A stretch of 64,000 nucleotides of DNA from Eggerthella sp. YY7918 (GTDB taxonomy: Bacteria > Actinomycetota > Coriobacteriia > Coriobacteriales > Eggerthellaceae). The notes below the pieces were generated by a model. That model had not been told where the DNA came from and searched no databases. It saw nothing but the letters and a program-made list of their open reading frames with translations. Below are positions 34,158 to 44,305 of this stretch, in pieces; position 1 is the first letter of the stretch; each line of letters begins with the position of its first letter. Position numbers and translations under genes: made by a program. The DNA lies in NCBI RefSeq assembly GCF_000270285.1, contig NC_015738.1, positions 2,170,001 through 2,234,000 on the forward strand, read 5' to 3'.

Positions 34158-37100
34158 TTAGCTGCGGTGGCGTGATGTGCGGCGGATAATGCAGGCAGCA
34201 AGCGCGGCGATAAAGGCCAGCAACACCGTGGTCGCGAACGCCGTTATGGGTGCGGAGTCGCCCGTGGGAGCGAGCATCCTTGCCGCAGCATCACCATCTG
34301 CGCCGCCACCCGAACCACCTTCTCCGCCGCCACCTGAACCGAGAGCCAACGTGGTGAAGGTGGGGCCGGACACGGCCTCGGAGACTACGCCTTCGGCCAC
34401 CACGTGGGTCACCTGCCATTCGTATTCGGTTTCAGGCGAGAGCCCGTCCAGGGGCAGCTCGGGAGCGGTCAAGCCCCCCACGACCGTCCACGTATCCGTG
34501 CCCTTGACGCGGTACTCAACCGTATACGTACCCTTCACCGGCGCATCGCACGCCCAGGAGAGCTTGGCCGCGGTCGGCAAGATGCCGCTTACCGCAAGGT
34601 CCCGGGGCGCTACCAGCGCGGTGCTCGACCAGATGACGGCCTCGTTGCTCGCAAGCTCAGTGGAGTTGCCGTTCTTCGTGGCCTTGACCATGCAGCGATA
34701 GCGCACACCCCAGTCAGCGTCGCCCACCGTCACCGAAAACGCGGCGTTGCGGCCATTCGGGACGTCGGTCCACTGGTCGGAATCGCGCTCCGCCTTCTGC
34801 CAACGGTAGGCAAGCTGCTCGTCGAGCACGTTGTCCACATTCGTCTCGACCGTGAGCTTCACCGTCTCGCCGGGGTCGCGCAGCGAGAATGTCGGCGATA
34901 CCTCCGCCCGGTTGAGCGCGGAGCCGGGAAGCGTCCTGAACGGCGCACCTTCGGCCCATTTGCTCTCGTCGAGGATGCCCGCCTGCGGCACGAACTGCAC
35001 GCGCCACTCGTACAGCGTGTCGGGATCGAGCCTGTCGAGCGTGTAGGTGGTCGTGCCCGAGGAGTTGCGCGCGATGCCCTCCCTTGTCATCCAGTCGCCG
35101 GTCGCCGCAGCCCTCGCGAAGCCGGTCTCCGCCCCGGCTATCCTCGCCACCGGGGCCTTGCGGTATTGGAGCGTGTAGGTGCCCTCGTACTGGTTGGCGT
35201 CGGTCCACGAGAGCGCCACGGAGTTGGTGGAGGCGTTGCGGGCATCCAGGTTGACCGGTTCGGCCACCTGGTGCAGCAGCAGGGCCGCCGAGCTCGTCGC
35301 CTCGCGCGGTTCGATGCCCTCCTTCGTCTTCACGACGCACCGGTAGCTCGAGGCGTGGGCTTCCTTCGTCTTGGCGAATCCTTCCCTCACGATGAGTTTC
35401 GCACCGTTTTCTTCGGTAGCGAACTTGCTGTTGTCGTCCGCTTTGCGCCAGGTTTCCTCGCCGTAGCGCTTCCACTGCCACTGGTAGATCAGTTTATCGG
35501 TCGACTCATCGGTATACACTTTGAACACCGCATCCGCCGCCGGATCGGCGTCGGCGTCGTAGCGGTAGAGGACGGGCGAGACGGCGGCCTTGGAAAGACC
35601 GCTTTCGCCCAGCGTCACGAACGACGAGATGTCGGACCACTCGGATGCCACGGTGGCGTCATCCGACGTGGCGCGCACCCGCCACTCGTAGGCGGTGGAG
35701 GGGTCCAGGCCGTCCAGCGAGAACGAGGCGCCGTCGCTCATCTTCTTCCAAGGGTCGGACGAGGCGCTGCTGCCCCTGCTGTTCGCGGTCTCCCAGGCGC
35801 CCTCGCCCTGGACGCGCCAGGCCACCTCGTAGTTGATGTCTCTTTCTTCCACGCCCCGCAGAACATCCTCTTTCCATTGGAGCTTTGCCCCGCCCTTGCC
35901 TATCTCGTCCGCACGGAGATCGTACGGCACCTTGGGGGCGAGGGTCACCAGAACCGCGGCGCTGGCCACCTTCTTCTCGTCGCCGTTCTTCTTGGCGGTG
36001 ACGACGCAGCGGTAGAGCGAGGTATCGTACCGCTGATCCATACCGGGAACCACAAAAGCTGCGAGCTTCGCTTCAGGGCCGTCTTGATCTTCCCAAGTCT
36101 GCGGCTCGCCGATGGAGGGCTCGGAGAAGTACTGCCACTGGTACGTCACGGTTTCATCGGGCGGCAGCGTATTCGTTGTGGCGGTCAGCACCGGCTTCGG
36201 GTCAGGATCGGTGATGGTCACCGACGAGGGGGTGACGGTCACGCTCGCGAGCGTGCTGCCCTCGCGCGTCGTGAACTCGCGGCCGGGGGCGAAGCCCGAC
36301 GACAGGCCGTTGCCCAGCACATGGGCCACGCGCCACTCGTACGTCGTGCCGGGCACCAGGCCGTCGAGGACGAGCTTCTTGTCGGCGATGCCGCTCACCG
36401 TCTGCCAGGCACCGTCTTTCGCACGGTACTCCACGGTGTACGTGCCCGCCACCTGGGCGTCGCACTTCCATGAGAGCTCCGCCTTCAGGGCGCTCTGCAC
36501 CTTCGCTTCGAGATCGCTCGGCGGGGTCACATCAGGGCGCTTCCACAGCGAGGCGGGAGTGCTCGTCACCGTCTTAACGTCGCCGTTTTTCGAAGCCTCG
36601 ACGACGCACCGGTACTGCGTGCCCAGATCGTCACCGACGGTCACGGCCAGCTCTTTCTCCGTCTTGCCAAGGTTCTGCCAGTTATCGGAGTTACGCGGCG
36701 CCGTCTGCCACTTATACTGCAGGTTCTCGTCCGCAACGTTATCGACGTTCGTCACCGCCGTGAAGGTGACCTCGTCGCCGACTTTGTCGGCCACGGCGAT
36801 CTTCGGCGTGACGACCGCACCCGTGAGCGCAGAACCTGAAAGCGTGGTGAATACGGGCCCATACGCCACCGGGCCTTCAACGCTTCCTGCGTCCGACACG
36901 AATTTCACGCGCCACTCGTACGTCGTGCCGGGCTCGAGAGCCTGGTTGAAATCGTATCGTTTGTTTTCAAGACCCTCAACGGGAATCCAACCGGACGGAT
37001 CGATGCTGGTTTGGAGGACCTGCTCGCCGGAGAGCATCGCCGTGCCCGGCAGGCTCGCGGCGACAAGCGACGTAATGGAGACCGGCTGACCGACCGCACG

Positions 37101-40100
37101 GTACTCCAGCGTATAGGAGCCTTCGTAGGGATTGTTGTCCTTCCATGTCACCTTCGCGCCCGTCATGCTGATGCTGCTGACCTCCAGCTCATATGGCGCC
37201 GTCAAACGGCTCAGCATCACCGCCGAGAGGCTGGTCACGGTCTTCTTTGTCAAAGTCGGGTCGTTCGTCGACACGGCGCAGCGGAAGCGGGCGCCGGGAT
37301 AGCTCGTGCGGAACTCCTTCGTCACCTCCAGCACGCTGTCGTTCGCAATCAAGTGACTAGGGGACTCGTAATCCGAAACCTTCTTCCAGGCGGTCGGGTC
37401 GCTTTCCTCGGCGCTCGCCTCCTGCCACTGCCATTCGTAGCTCAGCTTCTCGGAAGGAGCATCGGTCTTCGCCACGAACCTCAAAGCTCCCTCGTCGGCC
37501 GGATCGTACAGCGCAACCCTCGGGGTCACCGCAGCCGCATCCAGACCGCTTACCGTCTTCGTGATGACCTGTTCGCCGTCGACCCAGGCCGTTGCATACT
37601 TGGAATCGAGCGGGTCCTTGCCGGCCGGGTCCTTGCCGGCCGGGATGCCCACCGCGCGCACCTGCCACTCGTAGACGGTGCTGGGCTTGAGACCCGTGAC
37701 CCTGCACCATCTGGACCCGTCGGTCGCGACCTCGACCTTGATCTTATCCGGCGCCTTCCACGCGCTTTCGCCCTGCTTGCGGTACTGCACCTCGTAGCCG
37801 CACGGCACTGCGGGCTCGGGTGGCTTCCAGGTCAGCGTCGTGGCCTTCTCTGTCGTTTCGGTTTCTTTGGGACGCGCCTCGGTCGGTACGTTCGGCACGA
37901 GGCGCACTTCGGCCGTGGAGCTTGCGACCTCTACCGTGTCGTCGCTGGCCGTGGCGGCAACGTAGCAGCGGTAAAGGTGCGAACCGACGCAGCTCTCACC
38001 TTCCTTGTTTTTGAATTCGGGCACGCGGGCCTCGTAGGTGCTCTCATTCGCGCCCTCGATCGGCGTCCACGAGGCGCCGTCGTTGTCGCTGTACTCCCAT
38101 GCGTATTTCCTGGTTTCATCCAAAGCCGCGCTGTCGGTAACCGAGAGCTTGGTCATGCTCTTCTTCCAGTCGCCTTCCATCGTCACAACCGTCTCCGACG
38201 GCGTCACCTGGGCCTTCGTCAGCGCAGACCCAGCCTTCGTGCTGAACACGGGGCCGTCCACGGTTGCCGACGACAGGCCGTTATCGCCCTTGGCCGTCAC
38301 CCGCCACTCGTAGGTGGCGGACGGCTCCAGATTCTTAAGCGTGAAGGTCGGGGCATCGGAATTGGCCGTCAACCACACATCGGCGCCAACCACGCGGTAC
38401 TCCACCAGGTACGACCCGGCAAAGCCGTCGTTGCCCTCCCATGCAAGCTCCGCCGAGCGGGCCTGCGGTGCAACCGTCAGGCCAGAGGGATCGCCCGGCC
38501 GCTTGTCGGTCCATACCATGGCGCGGTTGCTGGCGACCGTTTTCTCCTCCATGTTCGGGTCGAGCGCGCCGCCTGCCGTTGCCACGCAGCGATACGCGCC
38601 GGCAAGCCCCGTGCCCACCGTGGCCGTGTACTCGGGTGCGTCGGGTGCGTCGGCGACATCCTGCCAACCGCTTTCGGCCGTGTACTGCTGCCAGTCGTAG
38701 GACACCTTCGCCGCATCGCCGTCAAAGGCGGGCGTGGCGGTAAGCGTGACCGGCGTACCCTCCTCCGCCACCGTGCGCTCGGGCGTGACAGCAACCGAGG
38801 CGAGCGTGTTCTTCTTGATGGTGGCGGCCTCAACCGGCGCCGACGGCTTGGACGGCGGCAGGGTCATGCCGTTCACAACCGGCGCGGACACCGCCACGAT
38901 GCGGTACGCCGTGTCGGGCGCAAGGTACTTGATCGTATAGGCCGCCTGGCCATTCTCGTCGGCATCCACCGTCGCGCGCTTCCATCCGCTCAAGTCGACC
39001 GTCGAAAGCGAGGCATCGTCGGTCCAAAGCAGGGTGAAGCGGTTCGTGGCAACAGTGCCGTCGTCCAGCGTGCCGTCAAGCGTCACGTCGATGCTGGTCG
39101 CGGTTGCCGAATCCGGCACCGCGGACATAGAAGGCTGCACCGCGAGCATAACCAAGCCTACCGGGGTGCTCTGCTCGGTTGCCGTGCCGCCGTTCAGGGT
39201 GTTCGTCACGGCGAAGCGCAGCTTGGCGGCATCGGTATAGCGCCACCTTGTCTCGTTGCTAGGCGCGAGCGTAACCGAAACGCGCGCGATTCTCTCAGCG
39301 GACGGGTCGTCTTTGATCGCGATGCCCGCATCCGGCACCGTCTCCCATGTTCCCTCGGCGCCGTCCGCGCCCGGCACATATCGTTCGAGCCGCGCCGAGA
39401 GCGTGCCGCCGTCGTTTGGCTTGATCACCGCCGCGGAGAACGTTACCTCGTTGTTGGCGCCCACACTCGCGAACCGGCTTCCCGGCTGCTCGGAGATGAA
39501 CGGTGTCTCGGGCATCGGGAATGTCTTCGCATCTTTGGTCAGCGGCTCGATGCCCAGTTCCCCATCCTTGCACCCCACGATTTTCACGCGATACTGCGTT
39601 TCGGGCGAAAGGCCCGTAAGCGTGTAGGTTGCCCTTGTGCCTTCGTCCTCATTTGCGGCTGCGTAGTGCTCCCGTGTCTCCGTCGAGGTGGCAGAGCTCA
39701 CCAGGACCTTTTTCCAGTCGTCGACGCTGTTCTGCGAGTTGACGGCACCGTAGGTGATCTCGTAGGCGCCCACCCTGTCGAGCAGCGGCCAGGCAACCTC
39801 GATCGTATCGGTGCCGGACTCCAGCCAGAGGTCCCTCATCTGCGGCGGGCAGAAGGTCGGCGTCACGGTGTTCGTGGTGAAGGTATCCGTGCTGTCGTCC
39901 CCTGACTCCACCGTCACCACGCAGCGCCACGTGCGACCGTAGTCGTCGGCGCCCGCAGCTATGCGGTCGAAGGAGGGACTCTCGGTCGTGTTGCTGCCCC
40001 AGTCGTTTCTATCGTTCACCCATTCGTTTTTTGCTGCGTTGTAGTATTGCCATGCGTAGGTATAATTGAAATTTTTCGACACCTTATCCGGTTCTTTGTA

Positions 40101-43100
40101 CTCCGCACGGAATTTGACTTTCCCAGAAACGGGCTCCGGATTGCGGCCGCCCCAAACCAGAGTGCATTCTTCGGCCTTCGCCGCCTTCTTTGTCGTGAAT
40201 TCTCCGTCGTTCCACTTCGTCCAGTCGGAGACTATGCCGCCCTCGGCCGTGCGGACCGCTACCTGCCAGTGGTAGTTCTCCTTCCCCGGATCGAGCCCCG
40301 TGATGGTGACGCTCTCGGAACCGCTTACCTCCACATAGTTCCAAGCGGGGTCTTGCGCCGTTTTAGGCTCATCGTCCGATCTCGCGTAGCGAACGAGGTA
40401 GTTGGACTCGTCCAGACTCGCGCCCGGCCCCTTTTCCCATTTGAGGTGGGCGCTGTACGTCTGCGGCTTGGTCTCCAAAATCACCGGAGCCGGCTGCTGC
40501 GGCAGCAATACCCCGACGGGCGTTTCGATTGTTTTGGGGAGCGCGCCGTCGTTGGAAGAGATGTCTATGGCGCACTTGACAAAGACAGGGGCGTCCTTCC
40601 GGGCAGCAACGTTGATTGCCTCCTTGGTCTTAAGAGACTCGTCCCCTTCCTCCCAGTTCGTGCCATCAGCAGAGGTAGACCAATGGTAGGCTGAAATATT
40701 CTCGCCAGGCATGAGCGTATACCTGACCTGGAATGTCCCTTCCTCACCGAAAGCAGCTGCAGCAACACGGGGTTCCAGATCGATCTCGCCCGGCGGCAAT
40801 CCCTCGGTATTGAAGGTTATAGGGTTGCTTTTCGACCCCAACTCGCCGTTTCCGTACGCCTGCACCGTCACCCGGTATTCGGTGCCCAGTATCAGATCCT
40901 TCAGCGCTACCGATTGGCTGTCCGTGCCGGGTTTGTAAGGCGCTTCTATCGTCTTGAAGGACTCCGTTGTGTACTCGCCCTTCTCCTCGCTGTAGACTTT
41001 TGTGCTGTAGGTGTAAGTGACTAAGAACCCGGTGCCCTCTTCCGTGCCGCCCGACGGCACGCCCTGGGTATCCGCATTCCAGTCCCAATGGATACTCCTT
41101 TGGGTGCTGGCGCCGCCGGGATCGATGTCGTGCACGTTCGTCGGCGCGCTGATGTCGATGAGTATGGGATCTGAGCTGTCGCTTATGGTCGTCTGGCCGT
41201 CCTCCATCGTGCGCACAACGGCCTGGACCCTTGCCTTGTTGTACTCGAGTTTCGGATTGAACGCCGCCATGACGCGCGTCTTCCATACGCCGTTGTCATC
41301 CTGCCGCGACTCATTCCTCATCTCCGTCGTTTCGAGCGTCAGCCAGTTTTTATCGTCAAGGCTGTAGCGCCACTCCGTCGTTACCTGGGTGCTGGAGTCG
41401 AAGTCCGAGCCCCAGGTCATGTCGACCGCTGCCGTCACGTCGTCTCCATGGTGCATACGATCGGTCAGAGGACCGGCACTGGGATTCCATATATCGGCCG
41501 GAATGCCGCCTTTGTAGAACACCGGTTTGCCCAAAGTTTCAGGTGCCGTGGCCAAGGAGGGTGCGAGGAAGGGCGCGCTGCTGCTGAACGTTACGGCCTC
41601 ATGCTTATTCTCGCCATCTCGCTTGACCCAGTAGCAGCCGTCCACCTCCACCGTGGCCGTGCTTCCGGCATTCATTCTCACCCCATCGAGCTGATAGGAA
41701 TACGTCTTGCCGAGAGATAGCTCGTCTTTGGGGATATCGTAGGTAAACGTCCGCACTCCGGCCGAATTGAGGATGCTGATGTTGAGGGTCGCAGATTCGA
41801 CACCATCTATATAGGCGCTATCGAGAAGCTTGACGTCTACGGGGAAATCGTACTCGTAGCTCAGATGCGTCTTCCCCGCCTGAGCGTTCCAGTCAGCGGT
41901 CTCCGGATGGATTACGACCTGGTTCTGTTCCACCGATGCTTCGATCTGGGAACCGGGATACACCGTGAGTTTCGCTAGGCGCGATTTGCCGATAAGGGTC
42001 TTTTTTCCATCTTTGTACGAAGCGTATATGTCGCAGTAATAGTAGGTATTTCCTTCCGAATAACTGGCGCTATCAATCGTAAGTACGGAGAAGTTGTTGT
42101 GTTCGTAGGCATAATCGTAAGCCTCGTCATCCTTCCCGTCCTTGCGATGCCATTCGTAAAGCACCTTGTCTAAGTCCTTGTCGTACATAATCTCATCGGG
42201 TATAGTCGCCTTCACCGAGAACTCGACACGATCGCCCCTGTTGACGGCGGTGTCGGCTGGCTGCTCGATAACGGTGGCCGGGTATTTGTACCAGTGTGCG
42301 TAGAGTGTCTGGGTTCCGGTTTCGTACACGCCCGATTTAGAGGTGTACTCTTGACCATCGCTGTCGAACCAGCCTTCGAACCTCCAGGCGTTGTTCACCT
42401 CGTACGGCTCCGGCATCTCTCCGTATTTAAACCCGTAGTACACCGTCTTCTCGGTCGGGTACGCGCCTTCCACCGTTGCGCCTTCGGGCACATTGGCGTC
42501 GAAATACACCGTCAGAGGATCGCTGGTGTAGTAGAGGAAGACGTCTTGCGTTCGCCAACCAAGCGGTTCGTGAGGATCATGGGGCTTGGGCGGGTTCTTG
42601 TAGTAGTGGTACTGGCCCTCTTCATCCCAATCGGGTTCATCGAGCGTGTAGTACTGGAAGGTAACGCCATCAAAGAGTTGCGGTTGATGCGGAGAGGGAA
42701 GCGAATGGCCGTAACCGACGGTTGTTCCCTTGTGGTCATCATAATGCGATTCGTTTCTGGGATTTCCGTATACATCTCTGTCGGTTATAGTAATCGTCTT
42801 GCCTTCACCCACGTCGCCTATGGAGGGGAACCCCCCGTTAACACCCTCTCGGGGTCGCTCATAGGGATCTCCGTTAGATCCTAGCTCGTCGTGGCGGCCG
42901 TTCAGATAGAGAATCCATTTTGCTTGTTCATAATTCTTCAAGTTGGCATACTGCCCATTTTGGAGGCTGTAGGAGTCTTTACTTTCGCTATGCGTACAGT
43001 TGTTGAAAAAATCACCATCGTCAATCTCTCTCCATTGGACGATGCCCTTATTCGTAAAATCGTCGTCTTTAGCCGATACATATCCCGCGCTGTAGCAATT

Positions 43101-44012
43101 GGTAATATTGACGTCGCCCTTTGCATGCGCGACGATGCCCGCAGCATCCTTGTAGTCCGTTATGACATTTCCCGTGTTGAAGCAGTACTCGATCCATAAG
43201 TGGGCTGATTTTCTATCGAGCTCGAGATCGGTTTCGGTAGAAGCGGTTCCCACTATGCCCGCCACCTCCTTGCCGACGCCGCTGACATCGCCTCTGTTAT
43301 AGCATTGGGAGATAGTTATATGAGCAGTGGATTCCTCTTCATGTCCCTTACCTTCGTCGACATGCAGCGTGCCGGTGATACCGCCCGCATTGCTTTCCCG
43401 GTTCACCCCCTCCTTGCCGGTCGCCGTAACGTTACCGTGATTGGCGCAATTATTGAACATAGTGTATGAGTTATTCGAGGCAGACGACTCTACCTTGCTC
43501 GTTCCCACGAGGCCGCCGACCTGTGCAACTCCGGTGATGTCTGCATAGTTTACGCAGTCGAAAATCCGGCCTGGCGCAAAGAGATTACCCGCTGCGGCAC
43601 CCACCCCGCTGACCGGACAGTCAACCGAGCCGTGGAAGTGGATCGATCTTATGGAGCCCCTCACTTCGACAAACAGTCCCGGACTTGTCTTCAAGTCCAG
43701 CGTGATGCCATAGCCCAGGCCTTCAAGCGTTTCATTCTCTCCGAGGTTGTGCTTTTCCCACTCTATGATTCGCAGGAGATCCACGTCGGTTATGGTGATA
43801 TCCGACCTCAAATACGCGGTGCCTGTGCCGTCGGTCGTGTTGCGCCACTTGACGAAATCGTCTGCCGAGTAGATATCGTACGCGATATCGTCAGCGAGCG
43901 CTTTCCCCGGCGCGAACGCGACGAGTGCGGCGGCGCAGGCAAGAGCGATCAAGAAAGCGGCAAGAAAAGATCCGCTACGGCGAAGGGGGGGGGACAGGCG
44001 GAATTGCGACAT
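34158..44012 (-). CDS. Giant cell-surface protein (3284 residues) with GLUG-like, InlB-B and FN3/Ig-like repeats
   Basis: A signal peptide ends near residue 40 (FAPGKALA). Residues about 50-350 show GLUG/beta-helix-like turns (GGLVGTS, GGITGTLHV, AGIVGTAST, AGIVAHAKG). About 490-560 is an InlB-B/Flg_new-type repeat (YFDANVPEGATVEG, WRFEGWFD, YAHW). From about 570 to 3200 runs a long array of alternating Ig-like and fibronectin type III-like modules with YQWQ, YRCVV, LxGLxPxTxYEWRV and WxVxxG cores. The end has a Gly-rich linker, MLAPTGDS, a hydrophobic helix and RRTSRHRS, an LAxTG-type sorting signal. It is probably attached to peptidoglycan by a sortase and mediates adhesion. No ligand is predictable. 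Confidence 0.92.
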   Translation of the reverse strand: MSQFRLSPPLRRSGSFLAAFLIALACAAALVAFAPGKALADDIAYDIYSADDFVKWRNTTDGTGTAYLRSDITITDVDLLRIIEWEKHNLGENETLEGLGYGITLDLKTSPGLFVEVRGSIRSIHFHGSVDCPVSGVGAAAGNLFAPGRIFDCVNYADITGVAQVGGLVGTSKVESSASNNSYTMFNNCANHGNVTATGKEGVNRESNAGGITGTLHVDEGKGHEEESTAHITISQCYNRGDVSGVGKEVAGIVGTASTETDLELDRKSAHLWIEYCFNTGNVITDYKDAAGIVAHAKGDVNITNCYSAGYVSAKDDDFTNKGIVQWREIDDGDFFNNCTHSESKDSYSLQNGQYANLKNYEQAKWILYLNGRHDELGSNGDPYERPREGVNGGFPSIGDVGEGKTITITDRDVYGNPRNESHYDDHKGTTVGYGHSLPSPHQPQLFDGVTFQYYTLDEPDWDEEGQYHYYKNPPKPHDPHEPLGWRTQDVFLYYTSDPLTVYFDANVPEGATVEGAYPTEKTVYYGFKYGEMPEPYEVNNAWRFEGWFDSDGQEYTSKSGVYETGTQTLYAHWYKYPATVIEQPADTAVNRGDRVEFSVKATIPDEIMYDKDLDKVLYEWHRKDGKDDEAYDYAYEHNNFSVLTIDSASYSEGNTYYYCDIYASYKDGKKTLIGKSRLAKLTVYPGSQIEASVEQNQVVIHPETADWNAQAGKTHLSYEYDFPVDVKLLDSAYIDGVESATLNISILNSAGVRTFTYDIPKDELSLGKTYSYQLDGVRMNAGSTATVEVDGCYWVKRDGENKHEAVTFSSSAPFLAPSLATAPETLGKPVFYKGGIPADIWNPSAGPLTDRMHHGDDVTAAVDMTWGSDFDSSTQVTTEWRYSLDDKNWLTLETTEMRNESRQDDNGVWKTRVMAAFNPKLEYNKARVQAVVRTMEDGQTTISDSSDPILIDISAPTNVHDIDPGGASTQRSIHWDWNADTQGVPSGGTEEGTGFLVTYTYSTKVYSEEKGEYTTESFKTIEAPYKPGTDSQSVALKDLILGTEYRVTVQAYGNGELGSKSNPITFNTEGLPPGEIDLEPRVAAAAFGEEGTFQVRYTLMPGENISAYHWSTSADGTNWEEGDESLKTKEAINVAARKDAPVFVKCAIDISSNDGALPKTIETPVGVLLPQQPAPVILETKPQTYSAHLKWEKGPGASLDESNYLVRYARSDDEPKTAQDPAWNYVEVSGSESVTITGLDPGKENYHWQVAVRTAEGGIVSDWTKWNDGEFTTKKAAKAEECTLVWGGRNPEPVSGKVKFRAEYKEPDKVSKNFNYTYAWQYYNAAKNEWVNDRNDWGSNTTESPSFDRIAAGADDYGRTWRCVVTVESGDDSTDTFTTNTVTPTFCPPQMRDLWLESGTDTIEVAWPLLDRVGAYEITYGAVNSQNSVDDWKKVLVSSATSTETREHYAAANEDEGTRATYTLTGLSPETQYRVKIVGCKDGELGIEPLTKDAKTFPMPETPFISEQPGSRFASVGANNEVTFSAAVIKPNDGGTLSARLERYVPGADGAEGTWETVPDAGIAIKDDPSAERIARVSVTLAPSNETRWRYTDAAKLRFAVTNTLNGGTATEQSTPVGLVMLAVQPSMSAVPDSATATSIDVTLDGTLDDGTVATNRFTLLWTDDASLSTVDLSGWKRATVDADENGQAAYTIKYLAPDTAYRIVAVSAPVVNGMTLPPSKPSAPVEAATIKKNTLASVAVTPERTVAEEGTPVTLTATPAFDGDAAKVSYDWQQYTAESGWQDVADAPDAPEYTATVGTGLAGAYRCVATAGGALDPNMEEKTVASNRAMVWTDKRPGDPSGLTVAPQARSAELAWEGNDGFAGSYLVEYRVVGADVWLTANSDAPTFTLKNLEPSATYEWRVTAKGDNGLSSATVDGPVFSTKAGSALTKAQVTPSETVVTMEGDWKKSMTKLSVTDSAALDETRKYAWEYSDNDGASWTPIEGANESTYEARVPEFKNKEGESCVGSHLYRCYVAATASDDTVEVASSTAEVRLVPNVPTEARPKETETTEKATTLTWKPPEPAVPCGYEVQYRKQGESAWKAPDKIKVEVATDGSRWCRVTGLKPSTVYEWQVRAVGIPAGKDPAGKDPLDSKYATAWVDGEQVITKTVSGLDAAAVTPRVALYDPADEGALRFVAKTDAPSEKLSYEWQWQEASAEESDPTAWKKVSDYESPSHLIANDSVLEVTKEFRTSYPGARFRCAVSTNDPTLTKKTVTSLSAVMLSRLTAPYELEVSSISMTGAKVTWKDNNPYEGSYTLEYRAVGQPVSITSLVAASLPGTAMLSGEQVLQTSIDPSGWIPVEGLENKRYDFNQALEPGTTYEWRVKFVSDAGSVEGPVAYGPVFTTLSGSALTGAVVTPKIAVADKVGDEVTFTAVTNVDNVADENLQYKWQTAPRNSDNWQNLGKTEKELAVTVGDDLGTQYRCVVEASKNGDVKTVTSTPASLWKRPDVTPPSDLEAKVQSALKAELSWKCDAQVAGTYTVEYRAKDGAWQTVSGIADKKLVLDGLVPGTTYEWRVAHVLGNGLSSGFAPGREFTTREGSTLASVTVTPSSVTITDPDPKPVLTATTNTLPPDETVTYQWQYFSEPSIGEPQTWEDQDGPEAKLAAFVVPGMDQRYDTSLYRCVVTAKKNGDEKKVASAAVLVTLAPKVPYDLRADEIGKGGAKLQWKEDVLRGVEERDINYEVAWRVQGEGAWETANSRGSSASSDPWKKMSDGASFSLDGLDPSTAYEWRVRATSDDATVASEWSDISSFVTLGESGLSKAAVSPVLYRYDADADPAADAVFKVYTDESTDKLIYQWQWKRYGEETWRKADDNSKFATEENGAKLIVREGFAKTKEAHASSYRCVVKTKEGIEPREATSSAALLLHQVAEPVNLDARNASTNSVALSWTDANQYEGTYTLQYRKAPVARIAGAETGFARAAATGDWMTREGIARNSSGTTTYTLDRLDPDTLYEWRVQFVPQAGILDESKWAEGAPFRTLPGSALNRAEVSPTFSLRDPGETVKLTVETNVDNVLDEQLAYRWQKAERDSDQWTDVPNGRNAAFSVTVGDADWGVRYRCMVKATKNGNSTELASNEAVIWSSTALVAPRDLAVSGILPTAAKLSWACDAPVKGTYTVEYRVKGTDTWTVVGGLTAPELPLDGLSPETEYEWQVTHVVAEGVVSEAVSGPTFTTLALGSGGGGEGGSGGGADGDAAARMLAPTGDSAPITAFATTVLLAFIAALAACIIRRTSRHRS

Positions 44013-44090
44013 GGCAGGTGCTCCGTTCCAAGCAGTGCTACACTACAAACAACAGTTTAACGATTACCTGTCCTCGCAAACGCGCCTTGA

Positions 44091-44120
44091 CACGAAACGA
44101 GACGTTTAGGCACGAAACGA
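44091..44120. promoter_or_regulatory. Phased direct repeats upstream of the giant surface gene
   Basis: CACGAAACGA occurs at 44091-44100 and 44111-44120, exactly 20 bases start to start, 80-110 bases before the ATG. The spacing is two helical turns, as for LytTR-type regulators. Confidence 0.6.
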
Positions 44121-44130
44121 TACTCATTCT

Positions 44131-44218
44131 CTTTGTGGGAGCCGACGAGACGCTCTTACCATTACCACCGATCTGCTGGAAGAGCACCATCTGACAATCT
44201 GCTCATTCTGGATATCAC
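44131..44218 (+). pseudogene. C_GCAxxG_C_C gene remnant with internal deletion
   Basis: 44131-44152 resembles 26255-26277 of the intact gene, and 44144-44218 resembles 26533-26607. The two parts meet where the intact gene has the repeat CGAAGACG twice (26270-26277 and 26533-26540), so a deletion by recombination between these repeats explains it. No start codon or 5' half is left. It lies between the two surface-protein units. Confidence 0.7.
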
Positions 44219-44235
44219 CGGGAACGTACCTGCAG

Positions 44236-44268
44236 AAAAACGAACCCACCGCGGGAGGCGGCGGGTCC
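44236..44268 (-). terminator. Terminator of the second surface-protein gene
   Basis: Eleven-bp stem formed by 44258-44268 and 44242-44252 on the minus strand with two G-U pairs, then GTTTTTC. Its sequence differs from 34101-34133 at several positions, yet pairing is preserved. Confidence 0.75.
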
Positions 44269-44305
44269 AATGATCGAGATAGGCTGAATCGGCTAGCTGC
44301 GTCGA

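Larger units (their letters stand above)
44013..44305. other. Gap between surface-protein units
   Basis: 293 bases that hold the upstream repeats of the giant gene, the C_GCAxxG_C_C remnant and the terminator of the following unit. No other gene is supported. Confidence 0.6.

Noticed and set aside
34404-36473. 689-residue plus-strand open frame opposite the giant surface gene
   Set aside because: It is a shadow of the GC-rich minus-strand gene: Arg/His/Gly-rich, no family, no ribosome site, and the other strand has clear FN3/Ig-like repeats.
37011-39905. 964-residue plus-strand open frame opposite the giant surface gene
   Set aside because: Same reason as above; low-complexity RRG/GHR composition and no domain.
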